Shown here: one piece after another, positions 17,613-26,666 of the stretch
How the letters are laid out: every line of letters begins with the position of its first letter
How positions within the stretch are numbered: the stretch's first letter is position 1
Source: an uncultured Brevibacillus sp.
GTDB lineage: Bacteria > Bacillota > Bacilli > Brevibacillales > Brevibacillaceae
DNA length: 41,419 bases
Direction of reading: 5' to 3'
Assembly: GCA_946402065.1 (NCBI GenBank)
Contig: CAMIVR010000029.1
Span: 1 to 41,419, forward strand
The notes under the pieces: generated by a model
The model's database searches: none
Seen by the model: the letters and a program-made list of their open reading frames with translations, nothing else
Told to the model about the DNA's origin: nothing
Program-made: the position numbers and the translations under genes

Positions 17613-19316
17613 TTATTGGTCCTGATCCACATCGCTCGATTCATCATCGCTCCACCTTTTCATTTTCTTGACGAGTGTCGAATGATCGACGCCCAGCTGC
17701 TCAGCAGCTTTTCGCAGCGAAGGATGCTTTTGCATCGTCTCCAAAATGATCCGCTGTTCAAACCGTTCCACGCGCTGCTTTAAGGTAAGGGCGGCAGCGG
17801 GAAGGGTCTGGTCGGATATGTGCGGCGGGAGATCGTGCGGCTCAATCGTTTGCGAGGGTACAGAGACGATCATGCACTCCATCAGGTTCTTCAGCTCTCG
17901 CACATTCCCGGGCCAGTGGTAGCTCGTCAGTATTTTTTTCGCCTCCGCTGAGAGGTATTTCTCGATATGATACAGCTTGGCGTAGTAGTTGAAAAAATGC
18001 TCAAGCAGCGCTTCCACGTCCTCTCCCCGTTCGGCCAGCGGCGGGATGCGGATTTCCACGACTTGCAGGCGGTAATACAGATCCTCGCGAAATCTCCCTT
18101 GCCGAATCAGCGCTTGTAAATCCTGGTTGGTCGCGGAAATGATGCGGATATCCAGGTTGCGGACGAGGTTCCCGCCAAGCCGCTGCACTTGTTTTTCCTG
18201 TAGCACCCGCAGCAGCTTGACCTGCAGGGACAAGGGAATTTCCCCGATCTCATCCAGCATGACCGTGCCTTTGTCGGCGAGCTCCAGCAATCCCAGCTTT
18301 CCTTCCTGCCGCGCTCCCGTAAACGCCCCTTTCTCGTAGCCAAACAGCTCCGATTCGAGCAATTGCTCGGGAATTGCCCCGCAGTTTACTTTGATAAACG
18401 GCTTGTCCTTGCGATCGCTTAGCGAGTGGATGAGATTGGCAATCACTTCTTTGCCTACACCGGAGGGACCGGATAACAGAATGCTTGTCGGGTATGGAGC
18501 CACTTGGCCGACCTTGGTGATGATCTGCTTCATCGGTTCACTTTGAAAGACGACGTGGTCTGAGCTCCCACCCAGGCGAAAGGTGTAGCGATTGTGATTG
18601 ATCCCGGAAAAGCGCTGAGCTTTTATTAATTCCTGCTTCATTTCGTTCAGTTGCGTGATGTCGCGGACACTGGTCACGACCAGTTCAATCTCGCCGGAGT
18701 CGTTCAGGTAGGGATTGCCGGTGCAAATGACATCTTTTTTTCCGCCGAGCCGCTGCAGGATGGAGACGCGTTTTTTCTCCGCCAGGACCAGGAGGGAGAC
18801 GGACTGATCGAAGTAGCCTTCCTTCGTCAAATCAGCCATGTGGTGACCGATCAGCTCTTCCCGTTTGAAGCCGGACAGCTCCTCGTACGCAGAGTTGACC
18901 AGTATCGTGATGCCTTGCTTATCGACGACGTAGATCCCGTCGGTTGAGCCTTCGATAATCGCCTCCATCTGTTTGGAGAGCGTGTGATAGTATTCCATTT
19001 CGGAAATATCCTGAATGACGCCAATGGCTCCAACCAATTCATTGTCCTGGTAGAGAGGGGTGCGGTTCACCATGCACTGTCTTCCGGCAATCTCCATTTT
19101 GACGCCGATCGTACTTTCTCCGCTTTCCAATACTTTGGGAATCTGCGTGTTGGGAATGAGATCGCCGATATAGACGCCTTTCCACTGCTCGTCCCGGATT
19201 TGCAGCAGCTCTTTGGCAGCGGCATTCAGCTGCAGGATGTTGCTGTGTTGATCGACGACGATGACTCCGTTGTGCATCGAGGAAAAAATGCTCTCCCAAA
19301 TCGAAGGGTTAATCAC
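17613..19316 (-). CDS. PAS-domain sigma-54-dependent transcriptional activator
   Basis: 567 residues; GTG start nine bases after AAGGAGG. Two PAS sensor domains (about 5-110 and 115-225) precede a sigma-54 AAA+ domain with Walker A GPSGVGKE (283-290), the sigma-54 contact loop GAFTGA (330-335), Walker B VMLDEIG (352-358) and HWPGNVRELKNLME (467-480). A C-terminal helix-turn-helix (SLRKAAEQLGVDHSTLVKKM, about 533-552) binds DNA. No receiver domain is present, so control is probably by a small ligand or redox state sensed by PAS. It is divergent from the lactonase/alcohol dehydrogenase operon, which carries a -24/-12 promoter and three palindromes that are its likely binding sites. Confidence 0.93.
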   Translation of the reverse strand: MINPSIWESIFSSMHNGVIVVDQHSNILQLNAAAKELLQIRDEQWKGVYIGDLIPNTQIPKVLESGESTIGVKMEIAGRQCMVNRTPLYQDNELVGAIGVIQDISEMEYYHTLSKQMEAIIEGSTDGIYVVDKQGITILVNSAYEELSGFKREELIGHHMADLTKEGYFDQSVSLLVLAEKKRVSILQRLGGKKDVICTGNPYLNDSGEIELVVTSVRDITQLNEMKQELIKAQRFSGINHNRYTFRLGGSSDHVVFQSEPMKQIITKVGQVAPYPTSILLSGPSGVGKEVIANLIHSLSDRKDKPFIKVNCGAIPEQLLESELFGYEKGAFTGARQEGKLGLLELADKGTVMLDEIGEIPLSLQVKLLRVLQEKQVQRLGGNLVRNLDIRIISATNQDLQALIRQGRFREDLYYRLQVVEIRIPPLAERGEDVEALLEHFFNYYAKLYHIEKYLSAEAKKILTSYHWPGNVRELKNLMECMIVSVPSQTIEPHDLPPHISDQTLPAAALTLKQRVERFEQRIILETMQKHPSLRKAAEQLGVDHSTLVKKMKRWSDDESSDVDQDQ

Positions 19317-19347
19317 GAACTAAGCCTCCTTGCCGATTGAAATGGCT

Positions 19348-19363
19348 GGTGAAATTTAGCACC
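19348..19363. promoter_or_regulatory. Likely activator-binding palindrome 1
   Basis: GGTGAAATTTAGCACC, a 16-bp imperfect palindrome sharing GGTGAAA with two more sites. It is about 30 bases before the activator start codon, so it may also serve autoregulation. Confidence 0.7.
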
Positions 19364-19367
19364 GAGT

Positions 19368-19383
19368 GGTGAAATGATTCACC
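19368..19383. promoter_or_regulatory. Likely activator-binding palindrome 2
   Basis: GGTGAAATGATTCACC; starts exactly 20 bases after site 1, i.e. about two helical turns, so dimers would sit on the same face. Confidence 0.75.
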
Positions 19384-19424
19384 GTTCAATATTCGCCAAG
19401 CGCCACGTACTCTCCTGTGTGTTT

Positions 19425-19440
19425 GGTGAAAATTTTCACC
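19425..19440. promoter_or_regulatory. Likely activator-binding palindrome 3
   Basis: GGTGAAAATTTTCACC, a perfect 16-bp palindrome, 57 bases after site 2 and about 50 bases before the -24 element. Confidence 0.8.
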
Positions 19441-19490
19441 GGGAAAACGTGGTGAGGCTGCAGAGCGGCGGTTCTCCGCGCTTTCCCTGC

Positions 19491-19507
19491 TTGGCATAGG
19501 GATTGCA
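19491..19507 (+). promoter_or_regulatory. Sigma-54 (-24/-12) promoter
   Basis: TTGGCATAGGGATTGCA has the invariant GG and GC dinucleotides with the required ten-base spacing and matches TGGCAY-N5-TTGCW. It lies 42 bases before the lactonase start codon. The gene divergent from it encodes a sigma-54 activator. Confidence 0.92.
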
Positions 19508-19548
19508 ACAGTTGCTCTGCGAGTCCAAATCCAAGGAGGAGCTTACAC

Positions 19549-20397
19549 ATGTCAAATATCGTGAAACCGCATCCAAAGCTGTACGTCATGGACAATGGCC
19601 GTATGAGAATGGATAAAAACTGGATGATTGCGATGCACAATCCGGCGACACTGCTCGAACCGAACAAGCCCACAGAATTTGTCGAATTTCCCATCTATAC
19701 GGTGTTAATCGATCATCCGGAAGGCAAAATCCTCTTCGATACCGCGTGCAACCCGCAGTCGATGGGGCCAATGGGACGCTGGGCAGAATCGACACAGCAG
19801 ATGTTTCCCTGGACTGCGAGTGAAGAGTGCTATCTGCACAACCGCCTGGAGCAGCTGAAAGTAAGCCCGGAGGAGATCAAATTCGTCGTCGCCTCCCATC
19901 TGCACCTCGACCACGCCGGATGTCTGGAGATGTTTACCAACGCGACGATTATCGTGCATGAAGACGAATTGAACGGCACGCTGCAAAGCTATGCCCGCAA
20001 CCAGAAGGCAGGTGCGTACATTTGGGCGGACATCGATGCCTGGATCAAAAACAACCTGCAATGGCGTACCGTCAAGCGCAACGAGGACAATCTCGTGCTG
20101 GCCGAAGGAATCAAAGTGCTCAACTTTGGCAGCGGACATGCGTGGGGCATGATCGGACTGCATGTGCAGATGCCGGAGACGGGGGGAATTATCCTCGCTT
20201 CGGATGCAATTTACACAGCGGAAAGCTTTGGTCCGCCGATTAAACCGCCGGGGATCATTTACGACTCGCTGGGCTATGCCAACGCCGTCGAGAAAATACG
20301 CCGCCTGGCCAAGGAAACCGATTCGCAAGTCTGGTTTGGACACGATCCGCAGCAGTTTGCCGGCTTCCGCAAATCAACCGAGGGACATTACGAATAA
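19549..20397 (+). CDS. Metallo-beta-lactamase-fold lactonase (AHL/gamma-lactone type)
   Basis: 282 residues, preceded by AAGGAGGA. The dinuclear zinc site is complete: SHLHLDHAG gives H117, H119, D121 and H122, with further ligands at H197 (GSGHAW), D219 (ASDAIY) and H265 (FGHDPQQ). The family includes N-acyl-homoserine lactonases (AiiA, AhlS) and AttM/BlcC, which also opens gamma-butyrolactone. The next gene is an iron-type alcohol dehydrogenase 18 bases away, which favours a catabolic role: ring opening, then oxidation of the hydroxyacid. Quorum quenching is possible as a main or side activity. First gene of the sigma-54-driven operon; cytoplasmic, with no signal peptide. Confidence 0.87.
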   Translation: MSNIVKPHPKLYVMDNGRMRMDKNWMIAMHNPATLLEPNKPTEFVEFPIYTVLIDHPEGKILFDTACNPQSMGPMGRWAESTQQMFPWTASEECYLHNRLEQLKVSPEEIKFVVASHLHLDHAGCLEMFTNATIIVHEDELNGTLQSYARNQKAGAYIWADIDAWIKNNLQWRTVKRNEDNLVLAEGIKVLNFGSGHAWGMIGLHVQMPETGGIILASDAIYTAESFGPPIKPPGIIYDSLGYANAVEKIRRLAKETDSQVWFGHDPQQFAGFRKSTEGHYE

Positions 20398-20415
20398 GCG
20401 AGGAGGACGATCAGG

Positions 20416-21597
20416 GTGAATGTCGCCAAATTGGTTTTTACCCCGCTTAGCTACACCGGGTGGGGAGCATTGCAGCAATTGTTGCCTGAAGTGAAGCGGT
20501 ACAATCCGCGAAAAATTCTCGTCGTTACCGATCCGGCGCTGGTGAAGCTCGGTCTGGTCGAAGCCGTCATCGCCCCGCTGCGGGAGCAGGGGTATCCGGT
20601 CGAGATTTATTCCGATGTCGTACCCGAACCGCCGCTTTCGACCGGTGAGAAGCTCGTGGCCTTTGCCCGTGAAGGAAAATTCGACCTGGTCATCGGCGTC
20701 GGTGGGGGAAGCGCGCTGGATTTGGCCAAGCTGGCTGCTGTCATGGCTGTGCATGAAGGACCGGTAGCTGAATACCTGAACCTGACCGGCAAGCGAAGTG
20801 TAACGGCAAAAGGTCTGCCGAAAATTCTCATTCCGACTACTTCGGGGACGGGTTCGGAAGTGACGAATATTTCCGTCCTCTCGCTGGAGACGACGAAAGA
20901 TGTCGTCACCCACGATTATCTCCTGGCCGACGTAGCGATCGTCGACCCCGAGTTGACCGTATCCGTTCCACCGCGCGTGACAGCGGCTACGGGCATAGAT
21001 GCGCTGACACATGCGATCGAGGCGTACGTCTCGGTAAATGCCAGTCCGGCAACAGACGGTCTGGCTCTGCAAGCGATTCGCCTGATTGGCCGCTCGTTGC
21101 GCAAAGCTGTCAGGCAGGGTGCGGATCGCGAGGCGAGGACGGACATGAGCAACGGCAGCTACCTCGCCGGACTCGCATTCTTCAACGCCGGTGTGGCAGG
21201 AGTCCATGCCCTTGCCTACCCGCTCGGCGGTCAGTTCCACATCTCCCACGGCGAATCAAACGCCGTGCTGCTGCCGTATGTGCTGGGCTACATCCGCAAA
21301 AGCTGCTCCAAGCGCATGGGCGATATTCTCAACGCGCTGGGCGGGAACAGCCAATACCTCTCGGAAACAGAGGCGTCCTGCAAATGCGTGGAGGAGCTGC
21401 AGCGATTGGTCGCCGACGTCGGCATCCCGCAAACGCTGGGCGGATTTCACATCCCGCAAGCTGCACTGGAAAGCCTCACACAGGCTGGCTTGCAGCAAAG
21501 GCGCCTATTGGCGAGAAGCCCGCTCCGGTTGCTGGAAAAAGACATTCGCCGCATCTATCAGGCTGCTTTTGACGGTGTCGTAGCAGAAGCGGAATAA
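20416..21597 (+). CDS. Iron-containing alcohol dehydrogenase
   Basis: 393 residues; GTG start nine bases after AGGAGGA, and a strong terminator follows. Group III alcohol dehydrogenase: NAD-binding GVGGGSALDLAK, PTTSGTGSEVT, metal-binding GIDALTHAIEAYVS and HALAYPLGGQFHISHGESNAVLLPYVL, with the expected D and H ligands. Members include 4-hydroxybutyrate dehydrogenase, 1,3-propanediol dehydrogenase and butanol dehydrogenase. Given the lactonase immediately upstream, oxidation of a hydroxyacid such as 4-hydroxybutyrate to the semialdehyde is the best guess, as in the Agrobacterium att/blc operon. No semialdehyde dehydrogenase is present here, so one would have to be supplied from elsewhere. Confidence 0.9.
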   Translation: MNVAKLVFTPLSYTGWGALQQLLPEVKRYNPRKILVVTDPALVKLGLVEAVIAPLREQGYPVEIYSDVVPEPPLSTGEKLVAFAREGKFDLVIGVGGGSALDLAKLAAVMAVHEGPVAEYLNLTGKRSVTAKGLPKILIPTTSGTGSEVTNISVLSLETTKDVVTHDYLLADVAIVDPELTVSVPPRVTAATGIDALTHAIEAYVSVNASPATDGLALQAIRLIGRSLRKAVRQGADREARTDMSNGSYLAGLAFFNAGVAGVHALAYPLGGQFHISHGESNAVLLPYVLGYIRKSCSKRMGDILNALGGNSQYLSETEASCKCVEELQRLVADVGIPQTLGGFHIPQAALESLTQAGLQQRRLLARSPLRLLEKDIRRIYQAAFDGVVAEAE

Positions 21598-21609
21598 CAG
21601 GATAAGGTA

Positions 21610-21646
21610 GAGACCCTGACATTGCCGAAATGACAGGGTCTCTTTT
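21610..21646 (+). terminator. Terminator of the lactonase / dehydrogenase operon
   Basis: GAGACCCTG (21610-21618) and CAGGGTCTC (21634-21642) are perfect arms followed by TTTT. This marks the end of the sigma-54 unit. Confidence 0.92.
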
Positions 21647-21892
21647 GGCATTGGGTGAACGTCTCTTACTTGTGGAGGTGGATGGATTATATCTGAAGAG
21701 GCAGGGAAAAGGAAAAAAAGGCAAGCTTGACTCAAACGTGGAGTAAGTAATTGTTGAATTTTTGTAATCGTCTGGTAAGTTACATGCTTTACTATTTGAC
21801 CATAGCCTGAATTTTTTAAAAAGGCGATGCTACAGGAAGCATGGTATCGCTTACATCTGATGGACATGGGAGGAGGACGAGTAGGGTAATTC

Positions 21893-22002
21893 GATAGGCG
21901 AAGTGTAATTGTGACTGAGCTGCAATGGGAAACGGAGAAGGAATCACAACTGTCTTGGCCACATACGGAGCATTCGTGGTAGTAACGGATATGAATGAGT
22001 AG
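21893..22002 (+). pseudogene. N-terminal remnant of an SDR oxidoreductase
   Basis: Bases 21925-22002 read MGNGEGITTVLATYGAFVVV then TDMNE and stop, which is the Rossmann nucleotide-binding start of a short-chain dehydrogenase (GxxxGI, then GA.VVV.D). Just upstream, in another frame, is VIVT, the strand that normally precedes it, so a small deletion has shifted the frame. Only about 35 codons remain. It lies in the 459-base gap before the GcvPA-like gene; the rest of that gap (21647-21890) shows nothing else I can support. Confidence 0.55.
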
Positions 22003-22056
22003 GCCTTACTGAACACACAGTCAAGCAATGTAAAGATGACAGAATGGAGGACTAGG

Positions 22057-23457
22057 ATGAAGAACGGAAACGTATATCCATATATTCCGAATACAGCCCC
22101 TCAAACAAGAGCTGAAATGATGGGGGAAATTGGCATCACTGATGTTGAGCAGCTGTTTGAAGTAATTCCTGAGCATTTACGATTCAAAGGTCTGCTGAAT
22201 TTGCCTGAACCAATGCTTGATGAATATTCCGTCCGCAGACATACGGAGAGGTTGTTAAGCAAAAATCTGAATGCCAATGAATACGCGTGTTTTCTTGGTG
22301 CGGGGTGTGCTCCTCATTTTGTTCCAGCCGTCGTTGACGAAATTATTACGCGAGGGGAAAATGTAACGTCATTTGCCGGCTCTTCGATGTGTAATCATGG
22401 CTTATTTCAAACCATGTTTGAGTTTCAGAGCCAAATGGGCGATCTGTTGGAAATGGATTTCGTCGGGCCGCCGATGTTTGATAGCACTGTTGCTGCAGGT
22501 CATTCGTTACGGATTGCAGTGCGCGTGACTGGGCGAAAAAAAGTAATTTTGGCAAAAAGCGTTAATCCAGAAACGCAAATGATGGTAAGCAACTATTTGA
22601 AGGGAACGGACGAAGATTTTGCTGAGATCATGTATGCTGCGTACGATCCGAAAACCGGATTGATTGATCTGGTTGACCTAAAACAGAAACTCTCTACTGA
22701 GGTTGCGGCTGTTCTCATCGAGAACCCTACATTCTTTGGAGCGATTGAAACACAGGCAGCAGAAATCGGAAAGCTTGCTCGCGAATACGGAGCGGAGTTT
22801 ATCGTCTATACAGACCCGATCTCACTAGGCGTAATGGAACCGCCCGTTACGTATGGTGCTAGCATGGTAGTAGGCGACCTTCATTCTCTTGGCTTGCATA
22901 TGTCGGCAGGTGGTGGTGTGGCTGGTTTCGTCGGTTTACCAGATGATCCGAAATACGTGGGCAAATATAAGGATACGATTTATTCCATCTGTGACACCCT
23001 GGTCGAAGGGGAGCTCGGATTTTATTCTGCCAATTATATGAATTCCGCCTATGGTTCACGCGACAAGGGAAATGATTTTACAGGAACGGGAGCAAGCCTT
23101 CATGGTTTGGCGGCAGGTGTATATCTTTCATTGATGGGGCCGCAAGGAATGCTGGAAGTTGGCAATACGATCATGAAAAAAGCACAGTACGCTGCCAGAA
23201 AACTCGGACAAATTCCTGCCGTACAGATTCAATTCACAGGACCGTTTTTCAAAGAATTCGTGGTCAATTTCAATCTGACAGGCAAGACGGTAGCAGAGAT
23301 CAACAAGCAACTGCTGGCAGCGAGAATCTTTGGCGGGAAGGATTTATCTGCATCGTACCCTGAATTGGGGCAATGCGCTCTTTATTGTGTAACTGAAATT
23401 CACACACAGGAAGAGATTGATCATCTTGTTAGTACCATTGCTCAAATTGTCGGTTAA
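22057..23457 (+). CDS. Divergent GcvPA-like protein (PLP decarboxylase-type subunit 1)
   Basis: 466 residues from the ATG at 22057, six bases after GGAGG. It aligns along its length with GcvPA (start YIPNTAPQTRAEMM; CFLGAGCAPHFVPAVVDEII; FEFQSQMGDLLEMD) but key blocks differ from the canonical copy at 5991. [11 protein letters not shown] becomes [22 protein letters not shown] becomes NPTFFGAIET, the GGPHCGYFA loop becomes AGGGVAGFVG, and the [15 protein letters not shown] region is replaced by AYGSRDKGNDFTGTG. It pairs with the GcvPB-like gene 51 bases downstream. No T, H or L gene accompanies it. I infer a decarboxylase or related PLP enzyme acting on something other than, or handing on differently from, glycine. 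Confidence 0.85.
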   Translation: MKNGNVYPYIPNTAPQTRAEMMGEIGITDVEQLFEVIPEHLRFKGLLNLPEPMLDEYSVRRHTERLLSKNLNANEYACFLGAGCAPHFVPAVVDEIITRGENVTSFAGSSMCNHGLFQTMFEFQSQMGDLLEMDFVGPPMFDSTVAAGHSLRIAVRVTGRKKVILAKSVNPETQMMVSNYLKGTDEDFAEIMYAAYDPKTGLIDLVDLKQKLSTEVAAVLIENPTFFGAIETQAAEIGKLAREYGAEFIVYTDPISLGVMEPPVTYGASMVVGDLHSLGLHMSAGGGVAGFVGLPDDPKYVGKYKDTIYSICDTLVEGELGFYSANYMNSAYGSRDKGNDFTGTGASLHGLAAGVYLSLMGPQGMLEVGNTIMKKAQYAARKLGQIPAVQIQFTGPFFKEFVVNFNLTGKTVAEINKQLLAARIFGGKDLSASYPELGQCALYCVTEIHTQEEIDHLVSTIAQIVG

Positions 23458-23508
23458 AACACGGATTATTCGTGGTAAAAACTCTTGGACGGAAAGGATG
23501 AGAAGTGG

Positions 23509-25107
23509 ATGGCAAAATTGAGAAATTTTCGCGAAGCAAAGTGGGATGAAGAGCTCATCCATGAACTAAGTGTGGCGGGTGAAAGAGGTGTACTGGTTCC
23601 GCAACCGGAACAAGCTGTTGATAAAGAACCCGGACCTGCCGTTCTTGGCATGTTGGGACGAAAAAATGCTCCCGCATTGCCGGAAATAAATCAATTGAGG
23701 GTAGTCCGGCACTATATGCGCTTGTCTCAGGAAATACTTGCGGTTGACAACTCGATTGCGTTCACATTTGGGACGGCAACCATGAAATACAATCCAAAGG
23801 TACAGGAACATGTGGCAAACCGTAATCCCGGGATCACCCAGGTACATCCCCATCAGGAACCGGAAACCATGCAAGGGCTTTTGGAGATTTATTACCACAT
23901 GGAACAGTTCATCAAAGAGATTTCGGGAATGGATCGAGTTTGTTTACAGTCTGGTGCAGGAGCCGTAGCCATCTATACAGGGGCATCGATCATGCGGGCT
24001 TATCATCAGTCCAGGGGGGATCATCAGCGAATCGAGATTATTACCTCCCAATTGTCCCACCCTACGGATGCAGCTAGTCCGGCAACGGCTGGATATAAGG
24101 TAATTAACATCATGCCAGGTGATGATGGCCTACCGGATCTTGAAGCTGTGAAAGCAGCTCTATCTGAGCGAACGGCAGGTATTGTTATCACGAATCCGGA
24201 AGATTCGGGAATTTTCAACGGAAAGATTGATCATTTTACAAAGGCTGTTCACGAAGCCGGGGGGCTGTGCTTCTATGATCAGGCGAATGCCAATGCGATC
24301 CTCGGAATCTCGCGTGCGAAAGAAGCGGGTTTTGACATGTGCTTCTTCAACCTGCACAAGACGTTTTCAGCGCCAAAGGGAGGCTTCGGGCCAGGAGCCG
24401 CTGCGCTCGCGGTTCGTGAGTTTTTGCTTCCATTCTTGCCGGTGCCAAGGGTCGAGAGGATTGGTGATAAATATACACTGGACTACGATTGCCCGGAAAG
24501 CATCGGACGTGTACGTTCCTTCTTTGGAAACGCGCCGGGTGTACTGAAGGCGTACATGTGGATTCGACAGCTTGGCGCTGAAGGCTTGAGAGAAGCAGCG
24601 ATTACTTCTGTATTGAACAGCAACTACCTGCAAAAACAGGTGGAGAAAATCCCGGGTGTCGTCATCCATTACGACGAAAAGCGCCGCTTGGAACAGGTGC
24701 GGTATAGCTGGCAAAAACTGAAAGAAGATACCGGAGTGGGAACGATTCAGGTGATGCAGCGAATGATGGACTTCGGAATTCCTGACTACTTCCCTTCCCA
24801 TTCCCCGTGGATTGTACCAGAGCCGTTTACCCTTGAACCATGTGAAAGCTATAACAAGGATGACCTGGATGAAGTGATTGCTGTGTTGAGCCAGTGCTCC
24901 AAGGAGGCTTACGAAAGCCCGGAGATATACGATCAGGTGCCGCCGTTTAACTGTGCAACCCGCTGTGTACAGATTTCAGCCGGTCCGAACGCGGATAAAT
25001 CAGTAAAAGTAACGAACGATATCATGTACAGAAAGACCGAGGATCAAGTCGTCATCGCCACCTATCGCAAGTATAAAAAGCTAGCAGATAACGTTCCGCA
25101 TACCTAA
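23509..25107 (+). CDS. Divergent GcvPB-like protein (PLP subunit 2, extended C terminus)
   Basis: 532 residues from the ATG at 23509, preceded by AAAGGAT; a TTG at 23485 is less likely. The PLP lysine is kept (FFNLHKTFSAP, about K284) and so is [12 protein letters not shown]. Family signatures around it are changed: [10 protein letters not shown] becomes GTATMKYNPK (cysteine lost), the [10 protein letters not shown] loop becomes LSHPTDAASP, and [12 protein letters not shown] becomes APKGGFGPGAAA. About 33 residues are added at the C terminus, ending VVIATYRKYKKLADNVPHT. A 3' remnant of a second gene with this same tail occurs at 27443. Probably forms a heterotetramer with the preceding gene product. 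Confidence 0.87.
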   Translation: MAKLRNFREAKWDEELIHELSVAGERGVLVPQPEQAVDKEPGPAVLGMLGRKNAPALPEINQLRVVRHYMRLSQEILAVDNSIAFTFGTATMKYNPKVQEHVANRNPGITQVHPHQEPETMQGLLEIYYHMEQFIKEISGMDRVCLQSGAGAVAIYTGASIMRAYHQSRGDHQRIEIITSQLSHPTDAASPATAGYKVINIMPGDDGLPDLEAVKAALSERTAGIVITNPEDSGIFNGKIDHFTKAVHEAGGLCFYDQANANAILGISRAKEAGFDMCFFNLHKTFSAPKGGFGPGAAALAVREFLLPFLPVPRVERIGDKYTLDYDCPESIGRVRSFFGNAPGVLKAYMWIRQLGAEGLREAAITSVLNSNYLQKQVEKIPGVVIHYDEKRRLEQVRYSWQKLKEDTGVGTIQVMQRMMDFGIPDYFPSHSPWIVPEPFTLEPCESYNKDDLDEVIAVLSQCSKEAYESPEIYDQVPPFNCATRCVQISAGPNADKSVKVTNDIMYRKTEDQVVIATYRKYKKLADNVPHT

Positions 25108-25257
25108 GAAAAGGGTGGGGAAACAACAGCATCGACTAGATTACGAGCTTATGTGGAGTTAATATGCCCCTCAAACTGGGGGGGTTTGTTTCCTCTTGTT
25201 TTAAACCGTAGACGGTGGTTCCGAAAAGATCCATACAGAAAAAAGGGGATTGAGTAA

Positions 25258-26643
25258 ATGACGAGAACAGATCCACCTGTTACGTTTCAACGGGTACTCT
25301 CATTAAAACATCTGGTGTTTTTCGGGATGGCTTTTATGGCACCTTTTGCCATATTTACGATGTATGGTGTGGTTACACAAGCTACAAAAGGCATGCTGCC
25401 AGCTGCGTACCTCATCGCCATGATCGCGATGTTGTTTACAGCGTATAGTTACGGACAAATGGTCAAAGCATACCCAATCGCAGGTTCGTCCTTTACTTAT
25501 ACGCAAAAGTCGATTCACCCCAATGTCGGTTTTCTGGTAGGTTGGTCTATCTTACTGGATTACTGCTTAGTGCCCATGATTGTTGTTTTAATTGGCGGCT
25601 TTACCCTTGCTGATCTGTTTCCTGCAGTTCCTGCCACCGTTTGGACGTTACTGTTAATCATCATTATAACAATGATTAACATATTTGGAATTAGTGTAAC
25701 GGCGAAAGTAAATATCCTGTTAGTCTTGTTCCAGTTTTTAGTCCTTGCTATTTTTATAGGATTATCGATCAAAGGAATTTTACAAGAGAATCGTTCTGTG
25801 AACTTCACACTACCGTTTTTTAACCCTAATTATGTGTTTTCCAATCTGATGTTAGGCGTAGCGATAGCCTGCCAGTCTTTCTTAGGATTTGACGGGATCA
25901 CAACCCTCTCCGAAGAAACGATTGAGCCAAAGAAAAACATCCCCAGAGCCATTTTTCTTGCAGCCTTGATCACAGGTACAGTGTTCATTATTGTCGGGTA
26001 TCTTGGGCACTTGATTTATCCAGACTATACTAGATTTCCCAATCCCGATACGGCGGCGAATGAGATCATCAAGTATATAGGAGGAAACTTGTTTTCGACT
26101 TTTTATACGGCGGTTCTCTTGCTGATGATATTATCAGTTGGGACTGCTAGTCAGGTAGGAGCATCCCGGGTGCTGTACACCATGGGGCGGGAAGGCTTGC
26201 TTCCAAAACGATTCTTTTGCTATTCCCATCCTAAGTATAAAACCCCGTCTTTGAATATTATTTTAATCGGGATTATTGCCCTGTCATCACTTCTTATGAA
26301 TTTAGTCACTGCGGCGTCGTTGATTAATTTTGGTGCTTTTTTCGCCTTTACCTTTGTGAACGTATCCGTTATTACCCATTACTATGGAAAGGAAAGAAGG
26401 CGTTCTCTTAAAGAAACCATACGCTATCTCATTCTGCCGATGATGGGAGCTATCATAACGATTGGACTCTTAAACAGTTTAGACACGCTTTCCAAGACTG
26501 TTGGATGCCTTTGGCTAGTGTGTGGATTCATTGTTCTCTTGTTTTTAACCAAAATGTTCAAACAAAAACTACCGGAATTAAAAATGGATGATACAGAACG
26601 AAATGAAAAATTGATAGATGAAAAACTGGCAGTTTCAAAATAA
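25258..26643 (+). CDS. APC-superfamily amino acid permease (copy 1)
   Basis: 461 residues with about twelve hydrophobic segments; AGGGGAT precedes the ATG. Amino acid-polyamine-cation permease features: a glycine/alanine-rich first helix (FFGMAFMAPFAIFTMYGVVT), SFLGFDGITTLSEET in helix 6, and SQVGASRVLYTMGREGLLPK. It should import an amino acid or amine by proton symport. It is closely related to the permease at 30042, including the N-terminal motif GMLPAAY and the C-terminal KMF...LPEL region. It follows the GcvPB-like gene after 150 bases containing only a weak C4/G-run hairpin near 25167-25190. Likely supplies the substrate of the cluster. Confidence 0.9.
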   Translation: MTRTDPPVTFQRVLSLKHLVFFGMAFMAPFAIFTMYGVVTQATKGMLPAAYLIAMIAMLFTAYSYGQMVKAYPIAGSSFTYTQKSIHPNVGFLVGWSILLDYCLVPMIVVLIGGFTLADLFPAVPATVWTLLLIIIITMINIFGISVTAKVNILLVLFQFLVLAIFIGLSIKGILQENRSVNFTLPFFNPNYVFSNLMLGVAIACQSFLGFDGITTLSEETIEPKKNIPRAIFLAALITGTVFIIVGYLGHLIYPDYTRFPNPDTAANEIIKYIGGNLFSTFYTAVLLLMILSVGTASQVGASRVLYTMGREGLLPKRFFCYSHPKYKTPSLNIILIGIIALSSLLMNLVTAASLINFGAFFAFTFVNVSVITHYYGKERRRSLKETIRYLILPMMGAIITIGLLNSLDTLSKTVGCLWLVCGFIVLLFLTKMFKQKLPELKMDDTERNEKLIDEKLAVSK

Positions 26644-26666
26644 TAACTTTTAATGGAGGAGACTCT

